Source: Candidatus Aminicenantota bacterium
GTDB taxonomy: Bacteria; Acidobacteriota; Aminicenantia; UBA2199
NCBI GenBank assembly: GCA_011772425.1
Contig: WVZO01000533.1
Coordinates: 1 to 64,000, forward strand
Length of the DNA: 64,000 nucleotides
Direction: 5' to 3'
In this document: positions 17,545 through 26,499 of the stretch, in pieces
Numbering within the stretch: position 1 is the first letter of the stretch
Layout: every line of letters starts with the position of its first letter
Translations under genes and position numbers: made by a program
Notes under the pieces: model-generated
Databases searched by the model: none
Told to the model about the DNA's origin: nothing
The model's input: the letters and a program-made list of their open reading frames with translations, nothing else

Positions 17545-17943
17545 ATGGAACCGAAAAATAATGAGCATATTCGCATCGATAAATGGTTATGGGCGGTCAG
17601 GATTTTCAAAACCCGAAACACGGCCGCCAACGCCTGCAAAAAAAGCAAAGTCCTCTTAAACGGCAGAAATGTCAAACCTTCCCATACAGTCAAAATAGGA
17701 GATGTCATCGAAATCAGGCACTCTATTATTACCCGAACCTTTAACGTCAAAGGATTGCTGGAAAAAAGAGTATCAGCTAAAATAGCCGTGGACTACGTCG
17801 AAGAAATCACCCCACCGCAAGAATTTAAAAAATTAAGGGTTATCAGAGATACCCCCTTTGCCCTCCGGGAAAAAGGAACCGGAAGACCTACCAAAAAAGA
17901 CCGCCGCGAAATCACTAGATTAAAAAATAAAAATGTCCGCTAA
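17545..17943 (+). CDS. hslR: Hsp15-like S4-domain RNA-binding protein
   Basis: An S4 RNA-binding domain begins at the N-terminus (IRIDKWLWAVRIFKTRNTAANACKKSKVLLNG...VKPSHTVKIGDVIEI). A basic C-terminal tail includes GTGRPTKKDRREITRLK, as in Hsp15. Hsp15 binds stalled 50S subunits carrying a nascent peptidyl-tRNA and helps recycle them. Length (132 residues) fits. The start is preceded by AGAAGGTG. It is divergent from the transglycosylase and carries its own promoter. Confidence 0.88.
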   Translation: MEPKNNEHIRIDKWLWAVRIFKTRNTAANACKKSKVLLNGRNVKPSHTVKIGDVIEIRHSIITRTFNVKGLLEKRVSAKIAVDYVEEITPPQEFKKLRVIRDTPFALREKGTGRPTKKDRREITRLKNKNVR

Positions 17944-17989
17944 TTTTCAAGAAAAATAGACATTACCTTTGATCATTGGAATTTGGAAT

Positions 17990-18982
17990 TTACATTAACA
18001 CTTCTAACTTACCCGGCATAACGGTCACTTCTAACGCCTCCACGCCCTCGATGATATCTCCATCTACCTGGATGTCAACGGGTTCTTTTGAAAAAATCTT
18101 AAATAAAGGGGAGTGAAAAAATTCCACCCGATTCTTCCCATCAGTAATATGGGCAAAAACACCCCGCCGAACCTTCATGCCCATCCGCAAGGTGTCCATA
18201 AAGGAATGCGTATAAATGACACAGCAATCCAGCATACCATCAAAAAGACCACCATTTTTTCCCAGTTTAAACCCATTGGCATAAAACGGCGTATTCAAAA
18301 TCACCAGTAACGAAAATCCGATTTCTTTCTTGATCGAAACTCCATCAGCAGGATTGGTGTATTGAATTTCCGTTTTAATGGGCAGTTTTTTCGCTGAAAA
18401 CGAATGGGAAATGCCCATTAGCCCTGCACCCAGTTGGGTAATGTTTAAAGGAATTACCCTGGAAAGGACCCGGTGATGCTGATGGAACTGTTCCACGTAC
18501 CGATTGACCGCGGCGCCCAACCCCACACTAAGGGTGCCCAGGAAAACAAGAGATTCCTCGTATTCATCTCCATTTCGTTTTATCTGCATCTTCAGGCATC
18601 CTACATCCATTTTTCCTGTATTTCCCCGGATAATGGCTTTGCAGGCATTTTCGATTTTAGCGATTCCCAACGCCCGGACAATGTCATTGGAAGAACCAGT
18701 GCCAATCATTCCCATTACCGGAGCCGGGTGATGGCAACAATTGATGATCTCTCGCGCCACGATGTTAAATGTGGTATCCCCCCCTACCCCTACAACAACC
18801 GGGTATTGTCCAACCGTCTCTGCTGCCAGTTCCTTCAGGTGCCCTTCGCTTTCAGATACAAACCAATCAAACTCAATACCATTGGCATTTACATTGAGAA
18901 TTTTTTCTATTCTCTTTCTTTCTCTTACAGACCGCCCCTTTCCCGAAGAGGGATTGAATAGTATCGCCACTTTATTGGTCAT
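17990..18982 (-). CDS. Diacylglycerol kinase family lipid kinase (YegS/DagK-like)
   Basis: The catalytic fold shows the N-terminal FNPSSGKGRS, the nucleotide-binding GVGGDTTFN (GGDGT-type with a Thr variant), GTGSSNDIVRALGI and a C-terminal beta domain with GLFDGMLDC. Family members phosphorylate diacylglycerol or sphingosine-type lipids at the inner membrane. Length (330) is normal. The ATG has no strong ribosome binding site. The gene is downstream of and in the same direction as the DUF5916 gene, with 35 nt between, so co-transcription is likely. Confidence 0.9.
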   Translation of the reverse strand: MTNKVAILFNPSSGKGRSVRERKRIEKILNVNANGIEFDWFVSESEGHLKELAAETVGQYPVVVGVGGDTTFNIVAREIINCCHHPAPVMGMIGTGSSNDIVRALGIAKIENACKAIIRGNTGKMDVGCLKMQIKRNGDEYEESLVFLGTLSVGLGAAVNRYVEQFHQHHRVLSRVIPLNITQLGAGLMGISHSFSAKKLPIKTEIQYTNPADGVSIKKEIGFSLLVILNTPFYANGFKLGKNGGLFDGMLDCCVIYTHSFMDTLRMGMKVRRGVFAHITDGKNRVEFFHSPLFKIFSKEPVDIQVDGDIIEGVEALEVTVMPGKLEVLM

Positions 18983-19017
18983 TGGTCATTATACATAATT
19001 AATCCAATTTCTGCAAT

Positions 19018-21702
19018 CTACAACTGGAATCGGTAGGAAAATTTTATCATAAAGATATTGGTACCGGAAGCGCGCAGCAGGTCTCCAATATCCCTGGAAA
19101 AATCAAAATCACCGGGATGAGATTCATCCCAGCGGTTTTGAGTCCATACTAAGTAAAGAATGGAACGGGGTTTGAATTCCCACCGCAATACCAGGGTACT
19201 TCGCAGTGACTTGTAATTAAAATCAGGATTGTCAATATAACATGCCTCTGCCGGGCCGGCGCCGTCCGGATCAATGCGGTATTGATCTCCTTCCGCAGAT
19301 ATCTCCGAATCATTTTGGCCAAAATAATTGAAATCCAGGCTTCCGGGTCGGGCAAACTCTTTAAATCCTTCATATTTCCCCACTGAAATGAAGGGCTGCA
19401 AGAATAATTGAAGACTTAATTTCGGTGTAAAAATCCAATTCATACGGATGACCGCTGAGACTGTCTCCTGGTCAATGGTGGCAAAAATATGGCGGGTGCC
19501 GTAAGTATCTGTCATCAAGGTATCTTCAATATTGGCTACCCATTGGAGATCGGTGCGGTTGGTTTCATAAGCAGGGCCAATGGAAAAGGAAAAATTACTA
19601 TTTGGTCTTATTTCAACGTTCAATTGGCCGAACCAATACTTATAATCGTTGCGTCCGTTAAAATAATCGCCGTGGAAGGATAAAATAATGGGTTTCCGTC
19701 TGTCACTGGAGATGTCAAACCGTGAAAATACAAAGGAAGGTTGTCTCATCAGGGGACCACCGCGGGTCATGGTATTGGACCACTGGTCCGGGTAATAGCC
19801 CACCAGCAAATCCAGGCGCCAATAGTTCAACAGCTGTGCCCTGGAGATCAGGTAATAGGCTTCGCCAATGCGGTTGCCCCCAAAATCATAATTACGATGG
19901 GAAGCAGCTGCCACCATCCAGTTCCTGAATAATTTACCCGGATGATAGGAGCGATATCCGGCAACCACATGCGCGTTGATTATATCTCCACGCCACTGGA
20001 ATCCCAGGTCAGTGATGTTAAAACCCGGAGATATCGCCCCCAGAGCAGCATTAAACACGAGATGTCCTTTCTGCCGATTAACCGTTACTCTCCCGGCCCA
20101 TCCGCTCAATGTTGTTGTGTCCCCTGTCAATGTTACATGGGTGGTATCGGGACGCTGATAATAATGAGGGTACGATTTTTTAAGAGTCAACATGCTCGCT
20201 TCACTGCCGGAAACTCGTGTCCCCCCCAACCAACCGGTAACCACCCAGGATTTATCCTTATCCAGGGCGGTCCAGCCATCCACGGCAAAACTAAAGGCAT
20301 TTCTATTTAATTCATTAACCGCGTTTTCACTCTTTAAATCCCTGTATACTAAATTAGCAATCATCCCCAATCCCTGCCGACCGTTATTAAACTCCTTTTG
20401 GGCCCTGAACACCCCATAATAGGAAAAAGGCTCCACTTCCTCTTTCAAGCGTGTATCATTGAATTGGATTTCTGCGTATTCCCGTGATGTCAGGGCATTA
20501 AGTAAACCGATATTCCATCCGTTTCCAATCTTACCGGTGATTTTGGCAGCCGCCAGGATGGCGGTGCCTTCGGGGTAATCAACAAATTCGCCGTCAAGGG
20601 AACCCAACAACCGGGGTGCCTGGCCAATACGGCGACTGTAAAAAAACGTGGGATTGCCCCAATCAAAATTCCAGAAATCATTGGCACCTCCCTGGCCAAA
20701 GATAAACGTATTCGCCCCTTCTATAAAAAACGGTCGTTTCTCTTCATAGTAGGTTTCAACTGCACTGAGGTTGATGACCGCCGGATCCACTTCCACCTGA
20801 CCAAAATCCGGGTTTGCTGTAGCATCCAAAATTAAATTGCTTTTTAATCCTACTTTGAGGTCCAACCCGCCATTGGCCCAATAATCTTCACCCGTCTCAA
20901 AGGGATTGTTCTCTTCCACGGGTCCAAACTCCGCTTTGCCAACGGTAAAGGGAATTATTTCAATATAGCGGCCAGGATTGATCCCGGCAATTCCCTGCAG
21001 CCGGGCAAACCGGGAGACATATCCACTTTCTCCTTTGGGGACCCGTACGAAACTGATTTCTTCGTTTTTTCGTTTAATCACCCGCCGGAAGTTAACACCC
21101 CATATATAGTTCCGGCTTTTTTGCTTCTTAAAGCGGAGTTGGTGATAGGGAATCCGCAGCTCAACGCTCCACCCTTTTTCGTCGATATAGGTCCTGCCTG
21201 TCCAAACACCGTCCCAGGTGGTATCGTCCCATTCGTCATTGAAGAGGGTCCCATCCATGATGCTGCCAGAGGGGTTGATAGAAAACCAAAACCCGGTTCT
21301 GCGGTCGTAATAGGGATCGATATCAAAACCGAACCAGTCGGCTTCCACATAATCATCCCGCCGGGCCAGGTGGCGAGCAATTTTGTCCGGCTGTGAATCA
21401 TAAAGACGGGCAGCCACATAAAGGGCTTTATCATCATACGCCACCCACACCGTGGTTTTTTCCGTGGGAAGTTGACCATCAAGGGGTTCCGCTTGCACAA
21501 AATCCGAATAGCCCGGACCCTGCCACACCGTTTCATTTAACAGGCCGTCAATGTTAACCGGCTTTTCCAGGCGGACAGCTTCCACCACTTTCTGCTCCGC
21601 CCTTTTTGCTTCCAGCTTCCCTGGTGAAAAAAGAAACAGCAAAAGTACGGTAAACCATATGATTTGAAAGCGCTGCCATCTCGGTGTTGGCTGTTCCCGC
21701 AT
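19018..21702 (-). CDS. DUF5916 / CBM9-like outer membrane protein
   Basis: After a signal peptide comes a family 9 carbohydrate-binding-like domain (about 35-230: VNIDGLLNETVWQG, VWVAYDDKALYVAARLYD, GFWFSINPSG, GWSVELRIPYHQLRF). A long C-terminal beta-strand-rich region of about 600 residues follows, with alternating aromatic strands and a terminal FMIKFSYRFQL ending in an aromatic-rich beta strand. This is the DUF5916 arrangement, predicted to be an outer membrane beta-barrel of unknown function. GGGAG lies 5 nt before the ATG at 21702; a GTG two codons upstream would overlap it. It probably heads a two-gene unit with the lipid kinase. Confidence 0.85.
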   Translation of the reverse strand: MREQPTPRWQRFQIIWFTVLLLFLFSPGKLEAKRAEQKVVEAVRLEKPVNIDGLLNETVWQGPGYSDFVQAEPLDGQLPTEKTTVWVAYDDKALYVAARLYDSQPDKIARHLARRDDYVEADWFGFDIDPYYDRRTGFWFSINPSGSIMDGTLFNDEWDDTTWDGVWTGRTYIDEKGWSVELRIPYHQLRFKKQKSRNYIWGVNFRRVIKRKNEEISFVRVPKGESGYVSRFARLQGIAGINPGRYIEIIPFTVGKAEFGPVEENNPFETGEDYWANGGLDLKVGLKSNLILDATANPDFGQVEVDPAVINLSAVETYYEEKRPFFIEGANTFIFGQGGANDFWNFDWGNPTFFYSRRIGQAPRLLGSLDGEFVDYPEGTAILAAAKITGKIGNGWNIGLLNALTSREYAEIQFNDTRLKEEVEPFSYYGVFRAQKEFNNGRQGLGMIANLVYRDLKSENAVNELNRNAFSFAVDGWTALDKDKSWVVTGWLGGTRVSGSEASMLTLKKSYPHYYQRPDTTHVTLTGDTTTLSGWAGRVTVNRQKGHLVFNAALGAISPGFNITDLGFQWRGDIINAHVVAGYRSYHPGKLFRNWMVAAASHRNYDFGGNRIGEAYYLISRAQLLNYWRLDLLVGYYPDQWSNTMTRGGPLMRQPSFVFSRFDISSDRRKPIILSFHGDYFNGRNDYKYWFGQLNVEIRPNSNFSFSIGPAYETNRTDLQWVANIEDTLMTDTYGTRHIFATIDQETVSAVIRMNWIFTPKLSLQLFLQPFISVGKYEGFKEFARPGSLDFNYFGQNDSEISAEGDQYRIDPDGAGPAEACYIDNPDFNYKSLRSTLVLRWEFKPRSILYLVWTQNRWDESHPGDFDFSRDIGDLLRASGTNIFMIKFSYRFQL

Positions 21703-21745
21703 GTTCACTCCCTCTTTTCGGGGTACCAGACCCCTTTAAACCTCC

Positions 21746-21785
21746 CTTCCTGCGTTCCTACGTTCCTACGTTCCTCCGTTCCTAA
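21746..21785. repeat. Short tandem CGTTCCTA repeat
   Basis: Five degenerate copies of CGTTCCT(A/C) occur upstream of the DUF5916 gene. It is a simple-sequence tract in an otherwise featureless 290-bp gap (21703-21989). Confidence 0.6.
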
Positions 21786-21989
21786 ATCTCATTCGCTGAA
21801 TTAAGTATTTTTCTTATAGAAGATTAATTATACATGAATATTCTAAAAGAAATCAAGTCAAAAATAGGTAAATTTTTATTTTTTTTGTCAACGATTATAT
21901 CCCCTCCACCAAAAATCTCAACCCGGCGGCGCGGGAAGTTAATGTAAAAAGGTTACCGGAATCACCGCAAGCGTTTCAAAAATTGATGG

Positions 21990-22397
21990 TTATCGCAATA
22001 AAACTAAAACAAGAATCAGGGTGTAAGCCAACGCCACTACATCAATTGCCCAATGGTAGAAAATCTTAATCCCTAAAAATTTGGGTCTCTTGGTGCGAAT
22101 TTTAAATACTTCTATAGAAAGTTGTTCCTCCAGTTCACACATGCGATCTCGCAGATCGTGCGCTTTATTGTGAAACCACCAGTAATGATAGAAACCAGCC
22201 ATAAATATCAACCAGCCGAATACCATGCCGGATTTCGTAAGAAGTGGCCTAAGCGCAGTTGTTTCCTTCAATACAAGGCCGCCAATTATGAAACTAACCG
22301 ATAAAAGAGCAGTAAACACCATCCAGCGGGTCTTGTTCAGTTCTTGCTCAAGTTTAAAAATGTAATCATATTCCTTCCACTTGTTATCATTACTCAT
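21990..22397 (-). CDS. Hypothetical membrane protein, three predicted TM helices
   Basis: No family recognised. The 135-residue protein has a charged N-terminus with a short amphipathic helix, two close transmembrane helices (about 26-45 and 55-73), a charged, coiled-coil-like segment (HNKAHDLRDRMCELEEQLSIEVF) and a C-terminal helix ending in LVLVLLR. GGAGG lies upstream of the ATG. It stands alone between the DUF5916 gene and the divergent flavodoxin gene. Confidence 0.75.
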   Translation of the reverse strand: MSNDNKWKEYDYIFKLEQELNKTRWMVFTALLSVSFIIGGLVLKETTALRPLLTKSGMVFGWLIFMAGFYHYWWFHNKAHDLRDRMCELEEQLSIEVFKIRTKRPKFLGIKIFYHWAIDVVALAYTLILVLVLLR

Positions 22398-22535
22398 TTG
22401 CGGGCCTCCTTATCTTTTAAGCATTTAAGAAGCCAACCGATACTAAAAAATTCGATCGATTAAACTACACTCTATTTATATCATAAATCAAAAAATTTTG
22501 CAATGCTGCTTTTAAGCAATTTCTTTGCGATTTTC

Positions 22536-22564
22536 TTGACAATTAGCGGCAAATAGATTAATAT
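22536..22564 (+). promoter_or_regulatory. Sigma-70 promoter for the flavodoxin gene
   Basis: TTGACA (22536-22541), 17-nt spacer, TAATAT (22559-22564), 32 nt before the start codon. Confidence 0.65.
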
Positions 22565-22596
22565 TCACTCTCTAAAAGGAAAAAGGAGGACAAACC

Positions 22597-23073
22597 ATGA
22601 GTACCCTTATTGCCTATGCAACCACTCACGGCTGTACGGAAAAAGCAGCTCAAATGCTTGAACAACTGCTTAATGATGAAGTCAGCCTTGTGAATCTGAA
22701 AAAGCGATTCCGCTCCGATCTGTCCTCATTCGACACCATTATCATCGGCGGCTCCATTCATGCGGGTCAAATTCAAGGAAAGGTGAAACGATTTTACCAG
22801 GAGCACCTGGACACCCTTAAACAAAAACGCCTGGGACTTTTCCTTTGCTGCATGGAAGAAGGAGAGACCGCCCACAAACAATTCGATGAGGCTTTTCCAG
22901 CAGAGCTCAGAAACCATGCCGCGGTTACGGGTTTGTTCGGTGGGGCCTTTGATTTCGATAAGATGAATTTCCTCCAGAAGTCCATTGTAAAAAAGGCTGC
23001 CGGTATTAACCAGAGTGTTTCAAAAATCAAGGAAGATAATATTCATCAATTTGCCGCCTTACTGAATGGATAA
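22597..23073 (+). CDS. Flavodoxin-domain protein (HemG-like)
   Basis: A single flavodoxin-like FMN domain: MSTLIAYATTHGCTEKAAQML is the FMN phosphate loop, IIIGGSIHAGQIQGKVKRFY the second loop and LGLFLCCMEEGE the central strand. The arrangement matches the HemG-type (menaquinone-linked protoporphyrinogen dehydrogenase) subgroup. No other heme genes are nearby, so a general redox role is equally likely. A strong AGGAGG precedes the ATG. Confidence 0.85.
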   Translation: MSTLIAYATTHGCTEKAAQMLEQLLNDEVSLVNLKKRFRSDLSSFDTIIIGGSIHAGQIQGKVKRFYQEHLDTLKQKRLGLFLCCMEEGETAHKQFDEAFPAELRNHAAVTGLFGGAFDFDKMNFLQKSIVKKAAGINQSVSKIKEDNIHQFAALLNG

Positions 23074-23283
23074 ACAGCCAAGAAACCTAAGCCGCATGAG
23101 ATTTATTCCTAAGATGATTTAAAGAAAGCCTTCGTTGTAGTCGAACCAGGTAGACATAGATTTACAAGACTTCCCGATCCAGAGAATTAACAAGATGGAA
23201 TTTTTTTTTATTATGGGAGATTGAAATTCTTTTTATAGGATGTTAGAATATAAACTCAGTGAAAGATAATAAAGAAGGCTAAC

Positions 23284-23475
23284 ATGAAACCTAGAAAATT
23301 TGACAGGAAACTCATCTTAAACAAAATCACCATTTCTAATCTGGAAAATGGTGAAATGAAGAATGTTTATGGTGGATGTAAAACTGAACCTATAGGTAGC
23401 TGTGGTGCTGCTACTAATTTTCGAACGTGTACCTGTGATCCAACTTTCTTCCCTCATAATCCATGTTGCTATTAA
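23284..23475 (+). CDS. Putative RiPP precursor with lanthipeptide-like double-Gly leader (a)
   Basis: The 63-residue peptide starts with the leader shared by the products at 23690-23899, 24070-24327 and 34075-34275: KxxxxKxLxLNKxTIxxL, then a Met/Val stretch ending in VYGG. The core after GG is CKTEPIGSCGAATNFRTC followed by more Cys (seven Cys in 33 residues). Leaders of this pattern are known for class I lanthipeptide-like precursors, mainly of Bacteroidota. No lanthipeptide dehydratase, cyclase or exporter with a peptidase domain lies in this window. It is the only one of the four on the plus strand. AGAAGG lies 5 nt before the ATG. Confidence 0.75.
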   Translation: MKPRKFDRKLILNKITISNLENGEMKNVYGGCKTEPIGSCGAATNFRTCTCDPTFFPHNPCCY

Positions 23476-23638
23476 GTGGTAAGACGTTGTAAGTGTAAGG
23501 GTTAAACTAAGTTGGCAGTTGGCAAAGAGGTACTCGACACGATGTAGTATCCTCTTACCTACTGCTTAACGTACAAAAAAAGTGCCAGGCAGCAAAATAT
23601 AACAGCCGTAAAAAGACTCAAGAAAACGCACCAGAGTG

Positions 23639-23666
23639 GAAGGCGGAGTTAGATGACCCCGCCTTC
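23639..23666 (-). terminator. Hairpin downstream of precursor (b)
   Basis: GAAGGCGG and CCGCCTTC pair around a 12-nt loop, about 25 nt after the stop codon of the minus-strand gene at 23690-23899. There is no long T-run, so it may be an RNA end stabiliser instead. Confidence 0.45.
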
Positions 23667-23689
23667 TGGTGGTCCTAATGCTTGCCAGT

Positions 23690-23899
23690 TTAACACAAAA
23701 TAGTGGTCGTACATTCCTCACCGTCATCAGTAATACGACAAATGCAAACACTAAGAGGACCAAGAGGACAGGATTTGTAAATGGGGCATGTAGGGCTGCT
23801 GTCGTGCCCTCCATACACGTCATTCATCACTGCTTCACCCAAACTTGCAATGGTTTTTTTGTTCAAAACCAACCGTTTCTTTAAAACTTTAGGTTTCAT
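23690..23899 (-). CDS. Putative RiPP precursor with lanthipeptide-like double-Gly leader (b)
   Basis: A 69-residue peptide. The leader is KKRLVLNKKTIASLGEAVM followed by NDVYGG. The core HDSSPTCPIYKSCPLGPL continues with CIC and ends in TTTILC: six Cys plus many Ser/Thr, suited to thioether ring formation. GGAGG lies 4 nt before the ATG. The leader is nearly identical to that of the neighbour at 24070-24327, while the cores differ entirely, the usual pattern of diversifying precursor families. No modification enzyme is adjacent. Confidence 0.8.
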   Translation of the reverse strand: MKPKVLKKRLVLNKKTIASLGEAVMNDVYGGHDSSPTCPIYKSCPLGPLSVCICRITDDGEECTTTILC

Positions 23900-24027
23900 A
23901 TTCCCTCCTTTTTTATGTTATTTTGTTTTTAATCTTACCTATCGCACCTGCCTCATGCCTTACCATGAATCTAAATTATATCAAATTCAAAAAAAAGGAT
24001 TTGCCGCAAAAAGACGAAAAAGAACGC

Positions 24028-24062
24028 AAAAAAAAACAGAGGGGGGGGATTTCCCCCCCTTC
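24028..24062 (-). terminator. Rho-independent terminator after precursor (c)
   Basis: On the minus strand a G7/C7 stem with an AAAT-type loop is followed by a T9 run (complement of the A-run at 24028-24036). It lies directly after the stop codon of the gene at 24070-24327. Confidence 0.75.
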
Positions 24063-24069
24063 TTCTCTT

Positions 24070-24327
24070 TCAGCATGTAACATCTGTTTCTACACCTGTA
24101 CAAAGGCAAATTGAATCTGTATTACAGAGTGTTATGCAAGTACAACTATTACCACATGTATCAGGACATGTAGCACAAACATGTAAAACATCACTGCAGG
24201 TATCACAAAGGGTGACAGCTGTTTCTGCTGTGTTTCCCCCATGTACGTCACCCATTTTTGTTTTGCCCAGGTTAGCAATGGTTTTTTTGTTTAAAACCAA
24301 CCGTTTCTTTAAAGCTTCAGGTTTCAT
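24070..24327 (-). CDS. Putative RiPP precursor with lanthipeptide-like double-Gly leader (c)
   Basis: An 85-residue peptide, the longest of the set. The leader KKRLVLNKKTIANLGKTKM runs to DVHGG. The core is very rich in Cys and Thr (12 Cys in about 54 residues) with recurring CxTC/CDTC motifs such as LCDTCSDVLHVCATCPDTC. Strong GGAGG before the ATG. It has its own terminator. It lies between the alkaline-phosphatase-like gene and precursor (b). No dedicated modifying enzyme is visible nearby; the nearest candidates are the radical SAM proteins 2-9 kb upstream. Confidence 0.8.
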   Translation of the reverse strand: MKPEALKKRLVLNKKTIANLGKTKMGDVHGGNTAETAVTLCDTCSDVLHVCATCPDTCGNSCTCITLCNTDSICLCTGVETDVTC

Positions 24328-24442
24328 GTTCCCTCCTATTTTATGTTATTGTATTTTTTATTTGTAATCACACCTGCCTTATGCCTTACCTTAATTGCCA
24401 ATTCCAATTGAATTATATCATATTCAAAGACAATTTTCCACT

Positions 24443-26074
24443 TTATTTAAAAATTTCTACCAATGCTTTGCCCGATGAACCCGATGGGGCTTCGATTCCC
24501 AGCTTCAAAGCAACGGTGGGGGCAATATCTCGAGGAGAAACCAACCGGTACACCGCACGTTTTTTAATACCGGGACCGCAAAAGAATACCGGCACATGCA
24601 CATCGTATGATAAGGGAGAACCGTGCATGGCGGAATCCTGGTCATGAACATGATATAAAAACCAGAAGGGCTCCTGGAGTATTAAAATATTGCCGGACCG
24701 TTTGGGATGAAACGCCAGTTCCAATGATTTCAATTTGGGTGTATCGGGCAGGTTTCCTTTGAGCAAGTCCGAACGACCAACGGCAAAACCAATCCCCGGC
24801 ATGTTCATCAACGCTTCTACCGCAGCACCTTCCACCTCGGGGAGGTCCAGTTTGAGTTTTTCCACCACCTGGAGATTCAAATAGATAGAGGGATTGCGAA
24901 ATCCTACCACAAAATCCTCGTTGGTTTTGTATTTCTTTTGAAGTGCATCATTGACCTGTTTTTCGATTGCCTTCGGGTCCAGGCGGCCGGCAGGCATACC
25001 CAACCGGTGGCGAAATTCCGGGATCATGTCCACACCGTGATCACCGGTTAACAGGAGCAAGGTTCTTCTTAACCCGACGGTATTGTCGATAAACCGGAAC
25101 AGGTTTTCCAGTGTGGCATCCACCCGCAGGAGGTTGTCTTCATATTCAAGACTGCAGGGACCATAGGCATGCCCGATGCAGTCGGTGGCCGCAAAACTGA
25201 CGGTCAGAAGGTCCGTTGTACTCCACTGCCCCACTTTTTCCGCGTTCACCAGGTGAATGAGAAATTCCAGGTTCATTTCATCGGCAAAGGGCGTGTTGCA
25301 CAGTTGGAGATAATATTGATCGTCGGGATAATTAAGAGAATGGGGAAACACAGCGGACAGCCCGGTATACGTGGTCTCTTCGCTGCGGTCATCCTGGCGG
25401 CCGTAGATGTAGGAAGAGATTTCCTTTAAAAGTTCCCACTTTTTATTCCTGTATTGATCGACTTTTTTCAGGTTGTTCCACTCATCCAGCCATTGAGGGG
25501 GTGTCTTATAATAATATGGGCCGGTGATGAATTGACCGGTTTTTCTATCGTACCAGAAGGCTTTTCCCAGGAATCCGCCGGGAAGGATGGCGCCGCGGTC
25601 TTTAAGGGAAACATTAAAAACACGGGACTTACTTCCGGAAGCCAGGATCAATTGGTCGCTGATAGTGGTACTGGTTAATTGCCCGGGAGACATGTTTTCC
25701 ACGCTGCTGATCACTTTATTGGTTTGCCTGTCAATCCAGTAATTGCCGACAATTCCATGATCCGCGGGAATGGCTCCGGTAAAAATGGTGGCGTGCCCTA
25801 CTGCCGTAAGGGTGGGGGCATAACGGTACCGGGCATTTTTGTACCATACCCCGTTTTCCATAAGACAGCGAAAACCACCCTCCCCAAAGCGATGCTCCAG
25901 CCTTGACACCAGGTCTGCTCTCAATTGATCGATGACCACCATCAACACCAATTTGATTTCGCCGGGGTTGTCCCCACGGACCTTATTACTACAGCACGAA
26001 CAACCCGCCGCTGCCGACAACAAAAAAAACGTAATACAGCAGCCGATAAGCAATAAAAGAAAAATTTTCCTCAT
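24443..26074 (-). CDS. Alkaline phosphatase superfamily phosphodiesterase/phosphatase (PafA-like), lipoprotein
   Basis: An N-terminal hydrophobic segment ends in AAAGC, a plausible lipobox, so the mature protein is probably membrane anchored. The enzyme domain shows VVIDQLRADL (first metal Asp), TLTAVGHATIFTGAIPADHGI with the Thr nucleophile, DCIGHAYGP, LTGDHGVDMIPE (metal ligands) and HGSPLSYDVHVPVFFCGPG. This is the type I phosphodiesterase / PafA-like layout; such enzymes hydrolyse phosphomonoesters or diesters outside the cytoplasm. AAGGAGG precedes the ATG. Its placement inside the peptide-gene region is probably incidental. Confidence 0.9.
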   Translation of the reverse strand: MRKIFLLLLIGCCITFFLLSAAAGCSCCSNKVRGDNPGEIKLVLMVVIDQLRADLVSRLEHRFGEGGFRCLMENGVWYKNARYRYAPTLTAVGHATIFTGAIPADHGIVGNYWIDRQTNKVISSVENMSPGQLTSTTISDQLILASGSKSRVFNVSLKDRGAILPGGFLGKAFWYDRKTGQFITGPYYYKTPPQWLDEWNNLKKVDQYRNKKWELLKEISSYIYGRQDDRSEETTYTGLSAVFPHSLNYPDDQYYLQLCNTPFADEMNLEFLIHLVNAEKVGQWSTTDLLTVSFAATDCIGHAYGPCSLEYEDNLLRVDATLENLFRFIDNTVGLRRTLLLLTGDHGVDMIPEFRHRLGMPAGRLDPKAIEKQVNDALQKKYKTNEDFVVGFRNPSIYLNLQVVEKLKLDLPEVEGAAVEALMNMPGIGFAVGRSDLLKGNLPDTPKLKSLELAFHPKRSGNILILQEPFWFLYHVHDQDSAMHGSPLSYDVHVPVFFCGPGIKKRAVYRLVSPRDIAPTVALKLGIEAPSGSSGKALVEIFK

Positions 26075-26222
26075 GGGTATGCCTCCTTCTTAATGCACTA
26101 TTATACCAGATACCGGAGAAAGTCAACAATCTCCCCGGAAACGGAATATGATTTTTCTTTAAATGCTTAGATTAGTTGAAAAATGTAAAGAAAATATTAA
26201 GAAGGAATAAAAGAATAAAAGC

Positions 26223-26258
26223 GGATACCGGGCAGTACACAGTACTGACCCGGTATCC
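26223..26258 (-). terminator. Conserved hairpin after peptide gene P3
   Basis: GGATACCGGG pairs with CCCGGTATCC, with an inner stem CAGTAC/GTACTG. On the minus strand it is followed by a T-rich stretch (CGCTTTTATTC). It is one of three related hairpins that follow the three peptide genes, here at the end of the operon. Confidence 0.7.
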
Positions 26259-26287
26259 TTGAGCTACCTTAATCCTCTTAATAGGAA

Positions 26288-26461
26288 TCAAGGATAAATG
26301 AAACCATAAACAATACCGGTTTCATCGAAATCTCCTTTTTTCTCGGCGGAAGTGATGATGGTTCCTTTTTTGTAGGAATCGTTAATGCTTTTCAGGATGT
26401 TACCGGTTTTTTGGGCACCATACCTGGATTCCAGCAGAGTTTTGACTGTGATTTGACTCAT
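26288..26461 (-). CDS. Small peptide P3, putative substrate of the B12-radical SAM enzymes
   Basis: A 57-residue ORF starts MSQITVKTLLESRYGAQKTG and ends DFDETGIVYGFIYP. GGAGG lies 5 nt before the ATG, and the gene begins 38 nt after the stop of radical SAM protein 3. It is almost identical to P2 (28857-29030) and clearly related to P1 (33654-33848). No Cys, no signal peptide and no double-Gly. Conserved features are LLESR(Y/F)G, GN(I/V)LK, IND(S/A)Y, a Lys-rich middle and the C-terminal DE(T/S)GIV-x-GF. I do not recognise a known family. Its repeated pairing with the enzymes makes a RiPP precursor the leading interpretation. Confidence 0.8.
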   Translation of the reverse strand: MSQITVKTLLESRYGAQKTGNILKSINDSYKKGTIITSAEKKGDFDETGIVYGFIYP

Positions 26462-26499
26462 TTTGTCCTCCTTTAAATTTTTTTTACATTTGCTTGTGT

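Noticed and set aside
23566-23823. 85-codon minus-strand ORF with a hydrophobic middle
   Set aside because: Overlaps the well-supported precursor gene at 23690-23899 and its hairpin in another frame, no ribosome binding site.
24443-26074. Alkaline-phosphatase-like gene as part of the peptide biosynthesis system
   Set aside because: It is a generic secreted phosphatase with its own ribosome binding site; location between precursor genes alone is not evidence of a role.
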